A DNA stretch of 64,000 nt. It comes from Mariniphaga sp040772505. Lineage in GTDB: Bacteria > Bacteroidota > Bacteroidia > Bacteroidales > Prolixibacteraceae. How positions within the stretch are numbered: the first letter of the stretch is position 1; each line of letters begins with the position of its first letter. A program made the translations under genes and the position numbers. The notes under the pieces were generated by a model that was not told where the DNA came from, did not search any database, and was given only the letters and a program-made list of their open reading frames with translations. Shown piece after piece: positions 25,611-32,256 of the stretch. The stretch is taken from NCBI GenBank assembly GCA_040772505.1, contig JAXGYA010000001.1:806001-870000 (forward strand). The letters run 5' to 3'.

Positions 25611-27836
25611 ATGGTGTTTTTTAAGCCGGCATTGGCGGTCATGTTTTTTCTGCTTTTAACTGCAAATCTCGCCTTTTCAGACGAGCCTGAGAAATCATAT
25701 CGTATTGATAATTCAAGAGGCGTAACAATTTTCTATTGTGATGCCCCGGTTGCCGTTGCGCCTGAAATAATCATTGAGAATATTGATATTACGAATGTTT
25801 CGGACGGTATAAGAATTTCCATTGCCAATTATGAAAAAGGAGAGGACAGGTTGTTTTATGCAGGAAATAAATTTGTTTCAAAATGGGACAGCGATTACGG
25901 TAATCTGGAGCTGACAGGAGCAGGTACTTCAGAAGAATATCAGGCTGAAGTCAGACAGGTTTTTTATGAAAACACGGCAGAAAATCCAAAGCAAACACCC
26001 CGCTCTTTTTCCATCACTTTGTCGGATGCCGATTTTCTACCGCACACCGGACACTTCTATCGGTTTGTCAGTTCTCCCGGGATATACTGGAAACAGGCCA
26101 AAACAGAAGCGGAAAGCATGAGTTATTACGGACTTCAGGGATATCTTGCCACAATCACTTCTGCAGTTGAAAATGATTTTATCTGGACCAAAGTTAGCGG
26201 CGTTGGCTGGATTGGCGCATCCGACGAGGAGGAGGAAGGGGTATGGAAATGGGTGACCGGACCTGAAGCCGGAACCCAGTTTTGGCAGGGAAACGGGAGC
26301 GGAAAATCGGTAAATGGTGAATATTCATCATGGAATGACGGAGAACCCAACAATGTGGGAGCCGAAGGTGAACATTATGCACACATAAATTTTTCAGCCG
26401 GCAAACCCAGGTCATGGAATGATCTTCCCAACAGCGGCGGTTCAGGTGATTACTATCCTCGGGGGTTTATTGTTGAGTTTGGCGGGATGGATGGTGACCC
26501 CGAAATTTATTTGTCGGCGTCGGCAACTTTGGAGTGGAGCAACAAACCTGATTTGGAACTTGTGGACTTCACTCCGCTGATGTGTGGAGTCAATTCCCAA
26601 GAGCTGAAAATGAAATTTGAGGAGGATGTTGTTTCAGAGGTTGTTGCCCTGCATCCTGCATGCTCGGTGGAAAATGAATTTTCCACACAACCGAAGCTTA
26701 TTCTTCCTCCGGGAGGATTTGGTGATTACCGTTTTGAGATTTTGACCACCAATATTCACCAGTGCACCTATTCGGATATTGTCACAGTGAAATACCAGCA
26801 CCAGCCGACGGCAGATTTTCAGCTTGATGACGCTGCTTGCCACGGATATAACCTGCAACTGACTTTTGAAGGTGAAACAGACGGCGATGCACGTTTCGAC
26901 TGGTATTCGAACGATACATTATACTTCTCGGGAATGAATGCGAAATCCCTTGAAATTCCTTTGGGATATGGCATCACGAACAGATCGGTGGGTTTACGGA
27001 TTGATGAAAACGGATGTGTTGACAATGTGAGAAAATCTGTAGCTGTTCAGCCTGTTCTTGATTTTTGGGCTGAAAATACGGAAGGTTGCACAGCTCTGAA
27101 AGTTCAGTTTGATTTTGAAGCAACGGAACCGGTTGATCAATTTTTATGGGACTTTGGCGATGGGAACACCTCTGGAGAAAAAAGACCATTACATTCGTTT
27201 GAAAATCAAACGGACTTTATTCAGAAATTTGATGTTTCGCTGAAAATCACCTCCACCGAGGGTTGTGAAAACACCGGTACAATCAAGAATATGATAACAG
27301 CTTATCCTGCTCCACGGGTATCATTTAGTCCTGCACCGCCTACAGCTTTAATCACCGATCCGGTAATTCATTTTGAGAACCTCAGTTCGGGGGCAACCCA
27401 TTATGATTGGGATTTTGGCGATGGCTCATCCAGTATGCAGCAAAGCCCAACTCACCGGTATGAAAGCATGGGGAGATATGAAGTGTCCTTGCTGTCGGCA
27501 AATTCTTTTGGTTGTTTGGATTCTGCATCTGCAATGGTTTCTGTCGCTTTTGACCGGATATTTCCACCGACGGCATTTTCACCAAATGCAGTGAATCCGG
27601 AAGACAGGGAATTTCGCATCTATTCCGAAGGAGTGGTAAATGAAGGTTATAAATTGTTAATTTTTAATCGCTGGGGAGAGGTGATTTTTGAGTCGCGAAG
27701 TATGGAAAAAGGGTGGGACGGAACCATGAAAAACGGAGGAAATGCACCGGCAGGAGTATATCCGTGGGTGATTGAATATTACGACTCATTAGGAGAAAAA
27801 CACCATCAGCAAGGAACGATCACTATGGTTTTTTGA
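25611..27836 (+). CDS. Secreted lectin/PKD protein with type B T9SS sorting domain
   Basis: A 741-residue exported protein. A signal peptide (1-23) is followed by a cadherin/VCBS-like beta region (about 30-140). A C-type lectin domain (about 146-291) shows WIGASDEEEEG, EPNN and WND, typical of calcium and sugar binding. Two PKD domains carry WDFGDGNTSG and WDFGDGSSSM. The C-terminal module, from AFSPNAVNPEDREF through FNRWGEVIFES and WDGTMKNGGNAPAGVY, is the gliding-motility-associated type B sorting signal of the type IX secretion system. It should be displayed or released at the cell surface as an adhesin. Two PorP/SprF genes lie convergent just downstream, the expected partners of type B substrates. 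Confidence 0.92.
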   Translation: MVFFKPALAVMFFLLLTANLAFSDEPEKSYRIDNSRGVTIFYCDAPVAVAPEIIIENIDITNVSDGIRISIANYEKGEDRLFYAGNKFVSKWDSDYGNLELTGAGTSEEYQAEVRQVFYENTAENPKQTPRSFSITLSDADFLPHTGHFYRFVSSPGIYWKQAKTEAESMSYYGLQGYLATITSAVENDFIWTKVSGVGWIGASDEEEEGVWKWVTGPEAGTQFWQGNGSGKSVNGEYSSWNDGEPNNVGAEGEHYAHINFSAGKPRSWNDLPNSGGSGDYYPRGFIVEFGGMDGDPEIYLSASATLEWSNKPDLELVDFTPLMCGVNSQELKMKFEEDVVSEVVALHPACSVENEFSTQPKLILPPGGFGDYRFEILTTNIHQCTYSDIVTVKYQHQPTADFQLDDAACHGYNLQLTFEGETDGDARFDWYSNDTLYFSGMNAKSLEIPLGYGITNRSVGLRIDENGCVDNVRKSVAVQPVLDFWAENTEGCTALKVQFDFEATEPVDQFLWDFGDGNTSGEKRPLHSFENQTDFIQKFDVSLKITSTEGCENTGTIKNMITAYPAPRVSFSPAPPTALITDPVIHFENLSSGATHYDWDFGDGSSSMQQSPTHRYESMGRYEVSLLSANSFGCLDSASAMVSVAFDRIFPPTAFSPNAVNPEDREFRIYSEGVVNEGYKLLIFNRWGEVIFESRSMEKGWDGTMKNGGNAPAGVYPWVIEYYDSLGEKHHQQGTITMVF

Positions 27837-27878
27837 TATTTTATGAAACAATTTTGACTTTTTTGCGTACATATAGGT

Positions 27879-28058
27879 ATGAAGCAAGAAGTTTTTAAAT
27901 ATCAAAATTATCAAAGCGACTACGACAATTACCTGCCGGAAAAAGGACAGTATCGTGGAAGGATCAAACACCAAACAACCCATGTGCGGTTCGTAGTAGC
28001 TTGGCAGTTGGAAAATAGAGAAGAGAAGAAATATGACCAAGACCAAGCAGCCGGATAG
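27879..28058 (+). CDS. Small hypothetical ORF, 59 residues
   Basis: ATG to TAG encodes 59 mostly polar residues beginning MKQEVFKYQNYQSDYDNY and containing KGQYRGRIKHQTTHVRFVV. There is no signal peptide or hydrophobic segment. It lies in the gap between two convergent genes and ends 50 bp before the PorP/SprF stop codon. I recognise no family. The amino-acid mix is protein-like, but an opposite-strand frame overlaps it, so coding status is uncertain. Confidence 0.3.
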   Translation: MKQEVFKYQNYQSDYDNYLPEKGQYRGRIKHQTTHVRFVVAWQLENREEKKYDQDQAAG

Positions 28059-28085
28059 TTCTTTAATCCAGGTAGTTGTTTCAGC

Positions 28086-28109
28086 GAAACTGCTTTACAA
28101 AGCAGTTTC
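28086..28109. terminator. Hairpin at the convergent gene ends
   Basis: GAAACTGCTT and AAGCAGTTTC form a perfect 10-bp stem with a 4-base loop, overlapping the stop codon of the minus-strand PorP/SprF gene. There is no T-run on either side, so termination activity is only possible. Confidence 0.35.
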
Positions 28110-29088
28110 AAATCATCGGAATAAGAAGTTTATTTTGGTGATTTGAATCTTTTTTTTGTCCTAAATGGAACATCAGTGAAATTTCATGCGAGCCATAGCT
28201 GTAATTGGATAGTTTTGAAAGCGTCAGATCAAAGCTGTAGCCAATCCGTAATTTACCCTTTGTGAAACCTGCCATCGCTATCAAAGCGTCTGGCCTCACA
28301 TCAATATTGTTCCGGTACCAGCCTCCAACAATAAATGATTTTTCAACCATGTAAATTCCCAGATTGAGCTGCTTAAATCTGCCTTGCTGCTGGTATAAAA
28401 TATTGGGTGACAGTGTGAAAAACCTTGACAATAAACCGTGGTGAAGCCTGAAAAGCATTGCGCCGGCATGCAGGGTGGCTTTAACCGGAACCCTGCCCTT
28501 CTGATCACCCTTAATAATTGACTCATCGGGGCGGGTGAAGTGATGGATAGCAGTTCCCCAATAATATTCACCATGCTGACCTAAGGCACCGACAGCAAAA
28601 TCGGGATAAAATCTCTTTTCGCCGGAATTGTCTGCCATGACATACTCTGAAATTTTTCCGCTCATCTGATCTATTCCTAACGGAAACACAAGATTGTTAA
28701 TATTGAACTGTTTCAGGGTAATTCCGCTTTGCACTCCCAAAGTCAGAAAACTTTGAAGACCCAGCTGAATGTGGTGGGAATAAAAAGCAGATGCCGAATT
28801 GCTGTTTATAACATTGTTCAGTTCCTGGTCGCGAATTAGCTGAAACCCAAGGCCGGTTTTGGAGTTTTTCAATATTTGGTCGTAAGAAACAGAGTAGGTT
28901 GTGTAGGTTGCCCCTTTTTGAGGCCACTGATTTCTGTAATTCATTGTCAGTCGCGGCAGTTCGGATGTTCCGGTCAGGGCGGGATTCAAATAAAGCGGAT
29001 TTGCAAAAAACTGTGAAAAATTTGAATCCTGAGCGAAAAGCTTTCCGGTAACGAACAGAAAGAACAGAATGTAATGTAAAAAGCGCAT
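28108..29088 (-). CDS. PorP/SprF family type IX secretion membrane protein (second copy)
   Basis: A 326-residue outer-membrane protein with signal peptide MRFLHYILFFLFVTGKLFAQ. QFFANPLYLNPALTGTSELP and YRNQWP follow, the recognised N-terminal wording of PorP/SprF. The remainder is beta-strand rich, with repeated GLQSFLTLGVQSG-like strands. PorP/SprF proteins anchor or pass type B T9SS cargo at the cell surface. I prefer the ATG at 29088, which gives a clean signal peptide; an in-frame ATG at 29115 would place nine polar residues before it. It follows the first PorP-like gene by 29 bp. Confidence 0.9.
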   Translation of the reverse strand: MRFLHYILFFLFVTGKLFAQDSNFSQFFANPLYLNPALTGTSELPRLTMNYRNQWPQKGATYTTYSVSYDQILKNSKTGLGFQLIRDQELNNVINSNSASAFYSHHIQLGLQSFLTLGVQSGITLKQFNINNLVFPLGIDQMSGKISEYVMADNSGEKRFYPDFAVGALGQHGEYYWGTAIHHFTRPDESIIKGDQKGRVPVKATLHAGAMLFRLHHGLLSRFFTLSPNILYQQQGRFKQLNLGIYMVEKSFIVGGWYRNNIDVRPDALIAMAGFTKGKLRIGYSFDLTLSKLSNYSYGSHEISLMFHLGQKKDSNHQNKLLIPMI

Positions 29089-29117
29089 TGCCCCAGTTTT
29101 GGAGTAAAGAAACAAAA

Positions 29118-30098
29118 TTAAAATGATTCGGGCGGCGGTGCCCAGGGATTTTTCCTGTTGATATGCATATAGGGAATAGTGAGTCCTAAATTTATTTCGG
29201 CAAACATAACCGGTTTTTTATGTTGAAATGAATAGGCTCCGCCACCCGAGAAACTGACTTTAAAATTTTGGAAATACCATCCAAAAACCCCTCCGGCTCC
29301 ATGAATTTTTCCTTTAAAATCATTTTGTAAAAATAATCCCAAAAGATTATCAACACGCTCAATGCGCAAACCAGCCCTTGAAATGAAAAAATTTTCTGAA
29401 AAGAGAACGGTAATTTCTGGCTTTGTCGTGAAAGGTTGCGAGATAAGCCCTTTTCTTGTGCCTCTTCTTTTTTGTGAAAAATAGAAAAGAATATGATATG
29501 GTGTCTGCTCCTCGATTTCAATTTCAGTTGCCGTAGCCTGAAAAATAGAGTGCCATCCTGAAATTCCCATTTCAAATGCATGCGAATTCCATAACAATCC
29601 GGCTCCCGGCTGAATTGCAGGATACCGCATTAAGTCTTCTCCCGGAGGGCTCGGCAGTTCGTATTCCAAGCCCGACAATCTGTCCATTATGTGAACAAAC
29701 CATTGTTTTGTTGCCCAGTAGAGATTAAAATTCATTGCAGGGATAAGTTCGCCTTTATCCTTTATTCTGATCGGTTTTGCAAAGGTGAAGCCGGCGCCGG
29801 TTGTGTTTGTATTAATTTTTCCGATAAGCCCCTGATAGAAATAAAAAGCTATTCCGGCATTTAGCGGTTCCGACCAGGTGTCATAGGTGAGTGTATATGA
29901 ATAGTTTAGGTTTCTTTCCGGACGGGCAAAAAACATTAATTCATTGTTCACACTGGTGTTTTTATTGAATCCGGCATAGGAGGGATTTAAAAGCAGTTTG
30001 TTGGAAAAAGGAAGTAATCCCTTGTCCATTTGTGCTTTCCCTGCCAAACTGATAAACAGGAAAATGATTATAGATGCTATTTTTGACCCGGTTTTCAG
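29118..30098 (-). CDS. PorP/SprF-like outer-membrane protein with non-ATG start
   Basis: A 326-residue barrel-type protein. The mature part, LPFSNKLLLNPSYAGFNKN and NNELMFFARPERNLNYSY, is PorP/SprF-like. No ATG precedes the mature start, but upstream in frame lies a good signal peptide, KTGSKIASIIIFLFISLAG then KAQ, bounded by a stop codon just beyond. The only usual-type initiator before it is CTG at 30098; ATT at 30101 or 30107 is less likely. A TAACTTTA element at 30117-30124 gives a suitably short leader. A TTG start at 30047 would remove the signal peptide. It is co-transcribed with the downstream PorP/SprF gene. Confidence 0.8.
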   Translation of the reverse strand: MKTGSKIASIIIFLFISLAGKAQMDKGLLPFSNKLLLNPSYAGFNKNTSVNNELMFFARPERNLNYSYTLTYDTWSEPLNAGIAFYFYQGLIGKINTNTTGAGFTFAKPIRIKDKGELIPAMNFNLYWATKQWFVHIMDRLSGLEYELPSPPGEDLMRYPAIQPGAGLLWNSHAFEMGISGWHSIFQATATEIEIEEQTPYHILFYFSQKRRGTRKGLISQPFTTKPEITVLFSENFFISRAGLRIERVDNLLGLFLQNDFKGKIHGAGGVFGWYFQNFKVSFSGGGAYSFQHKKPVMFAEINLGLTIPYMHINRKNPWAPPPESF

Positions 30099-30116
30099 AA
30101 TTGAAATTTAAGGCTG

Positions 30117-30124
30117 TAAAGTTA
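30117..30124 (-). promoter_or_regulatory. Candidate promoter of the PorP/SprF pair
   Basis: On the minus strand it reads TAACTTTA, matching TAnnTTTG at seven of eight positions, 19 bp before the proposed CTG start. Confidence 0.35.
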
Positions 30125-30162
30125 ACTGATTTTAAGGATTTTTTATTTTTTAAAGTGATTTT

Positions 30163-30184
30163 GCGCTCGTCCCCCTTGGCGAAG
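30163..30184. repeat. Dispersed repeat fragment, inverted copy
   Basis: These 22 bases are the exact reverse complement of 36284-36305. The copy at 36 kb forms a full CCCCCTT/AAGGGGG hairpin; here only one arm is kept. Neighbouring short hairpins at 30245-30259 (CTCCCC/GGGGAG) and about 30535-30553 (CCTCCTTT/AAAGGAGG) look like debris of related elements. Confidence 0.7.
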
Positions 30185-30273
30185 CTCCTGACAACGTCGG
30201 ATTAAGGAACGGAAGAAGAAGAAGCTCCTCTGTCCTGCGGACATCTCCCCAAAGGGGAGAGAGGAAAGAGGAA

Positions 30274-30462
30274 AGAGATGAGAGATGAGAGGTGAGAGAT
30301 GAGAGATGAGAGATGAGAGGTGAGAGATGAGAGATGAGAGATGAGAGATGAGAGATGAGAGATGAGAGATGAGAGATGAGAGATGAGAGGTGAGAGGTGA
30401 GAGGTGAGAGGTGAGAGGTGAGAGATGAGAGGAAAGAGATGAGAGGTGAGAGGTGAGAGGTG
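30274..30462. repeat. 7-bp tandem repeat, 27 units
   Basis: The unit AGAGATG, with AGAGGTG variants, runs in unbroken register for 189 bases. One unit (30428-30434) is degenerate as AGAGGAA. It lies in the 0.65-kb gene-free stretch between the PorP/SprF pair and the MATE gene. The frame open across it on the minus strand, giving Ser/His/Leu repeats, is an artefact of the repeat. Confidence 0.95.
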
Positions 30463-30735
30463 AATAGTAAACAGTAAACGGTGAAAAGTTGAAAGTAATT
30501 CATGAATTGTCTTTGCGGCTTCGTGCCTCAGCCACCTCCTTTAAAAAAGGAGGACTCGCCCTATAATTATACTGCAAATGCCTGCCTGCAACCCTCGGGG
30601 GAATTCGACCGGGCGATCGGGGCTCGTTTCGTTAATCAATTTGGCAGAAGATAATTTTACGCTTCACAGTGTGAAATTTTTAATGATAAAGGAATTATCT
30701 CACATTTAGAGAAATTTCTTTTTTAGCAATTTCAT

Positions 30736-30743
30736 TAACTTTG
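30736..30743 (+). promoter_or_regulatory. Candidate MATE promoter, -7 element
   Basis: TAACTTTG is an exact TAnnTTTG match only 6 bp before the ATG at 30750, implying a leaderless or near-leaderless mRNA if it is used. Confidence 0.55.
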
Positions 30744-30749
30744 CGCCAC

Positions 30750-32105
30750 ATGAAAAAAGTGGACGAATTAGCAGAAGCGAATATTAGGCAATTGATGCTT
30801 AAGTATTTCCTTCCGGCATTTATAGGTGTTTTTGCAAATGCACTTTACAATATTGTCGATCGCATTTTTATTGGGCAGGGAGTCGGCGCCGAAGCGCTCT
30901 CCGGGTTGTCTGTCGTTTTTCCCATAATGCTTATTATACATGGTTTTGGAATGTTGATCGGAATTGGCACCGGTGTTTTTGTCTCCATCAATATGGGAAA
31001 AAGGGACATGCAGCGCGCAGAGCAGACACTTGGAACCGGGTTTGCACTGATGATAGTGGTTTCAGTAGTTGTTATGGCAGTGAGTTATATTCTGAAAAAG
31101 CCAATTTTGCTCTCATTTGGCTCCACCGATGAAACATTTCAGTTTGCAAACGATTATCTGAATATCATTCTTGCCGGAACACCGCTGATGGTCATCGGAT
31201 TTTCCCTCAACAATGTCATCCGTTCCGAAGGAAATGTGCGGATAGCCATGATCTCGATGATTCTGAGCGCAGGCACAAACATTGTTTTAGACCCTATATT
31301 CATTTTTGGTTTCGGGATGGGCGTTAAAGGCGCTGGTTATGCTACCATTATCTCCATGGCTGTTTTGGTGGTGTGGGTTTTCTTGCATTTCAAAGGGAAG
31401 CGTTCTGTTTTAAAATTACGAAATGAAAATATTCGTCTGAACCGGGAAATTTCCCTTGAGATTTTCTCAATCGGTATGGCTCCTTTTTCCATGCAGATTG
31501 CCAACAGTCTGGTGCAGGGGCTTCTGAACAAGAAGCTGATATTTTTTGGCGGCGACCTTGCCGTTGGCGCCATGGGAATCATCAATTCGGTAGTGTCGCT
31601 TGTGGTAATGGCAATAGTTGCATTAAACATGGCTTCCCAGCCGATAATCGGATTTAACTACGGCGCCAGATCCATTGAGCGGGTAAAAGAGGCGTTACGC
31701 ATTTCGCTGATTGCCGCAAGTGTAATCTCGGTTACCGCATTCATCTTTATTGAATCGCTGCCGGGTATGCTTGTGCGCTTGTTTAATAGCGACAGCAAAG
31801 AGCTCTATTCGATTTCGGTTCACGGACTGCGTCTGGTTGTGCTTGCCCTACCGATTGTCGGGTTTCAGGTGGTCTCTTCCCACTTTTTTCAGGCTATCGG
31901 AAAAGCAAAGCTGGCGATGTTTGCAACTCTTTTCCGGCAGGTGATCGGACTGATTCCATTGCTGATTATCTTACCCCGATTTTGGGGAATTTCGGGAATC
32001 TGGGTGGCTTATCCGATAGCTGACATAATGGCCGCAATAGTTGTATTCTTCATGTTGCAAAGTGAATGGCGGAAGCTGCCCGGGCTTCTCGCGGTAGGGG
32101 TCTGA
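30750..32105 (+). CDS. MATE family multidrug efflux transporter
   Basis: A 451-residue inner-membrane antiporter with about 12 transmembrane segments in two similar halves. The first half begins QLMLKYFLPAFIGVFANALYN and contains DRIFIGQGVGAEALSGLS. The second contains MASQPIIGFNYGARSIERV, the usual MATE landmarks. It likely exports cationic drugs or metabolites using a sodium or proton gradient. I start at the ATG at 30750; a TTG three codons upstream overlaps the promoter element. It stands alone between the repeat region and uvrA (convergent). Confidence 0.93.
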   Translation: MKKVDELAEANIRQLMLKYFLPAFIGVFANALYNIVDRIFIGQGVGAEALSGLSVVFPIMLIIHGFGMLIGIGTGVFVSINMGKRDMQRAEQTLGTGFALMIVVSVVVMAVSYILKKPILLSFGSTDETFQFANDYLNIILAGTPLMVIGFSLNNVIRSEGNVRIAMISMILSAGTNIVLDPIFIFGFGMGVKGAGYATIISMAVLVVWVFLHFKGKRSVLKLRNENIRLNREISLEIFSIGMAPFSMQIANSLVQGLLNKKLIFFGGDLAVGAMGIINSVVSLVVMAIVALNMASQPIIGFNYGARSIERVKEALRISLIAASVISVTAFIFIESLPGMLVRLFNSDSKELYSISVHGLRLVVLALPIVGFQVVSSHFFQAIGKAKLAMFATLFRQVIGLIPLLIILPRFWGISGIWVAYPIADIMAAIVVFFMLQSEWRKLPGLLAVGV

Positions 32106-32256
32106 CCTGACGGTTTTGTCGTGCCGCGGTCATATATGGCTGCCATGCTTCTTTCCGCGCAGTGGGCTGCAGTGCTGAAATGGAGCTCTCCACAGCGGTT
32201 ATGCGAATTGGCAGCATGGAAAATCATGGTGGAGCCAACCCCCAAGGCGTCAAAAA

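Noticed and set aside
30150..30503. Ser/His/Leu-rich 117-residue reading frame on the minus strand
   Set aside because: It is the translation of the 7-bp tandem repeat and has no protein-like composition outside it.
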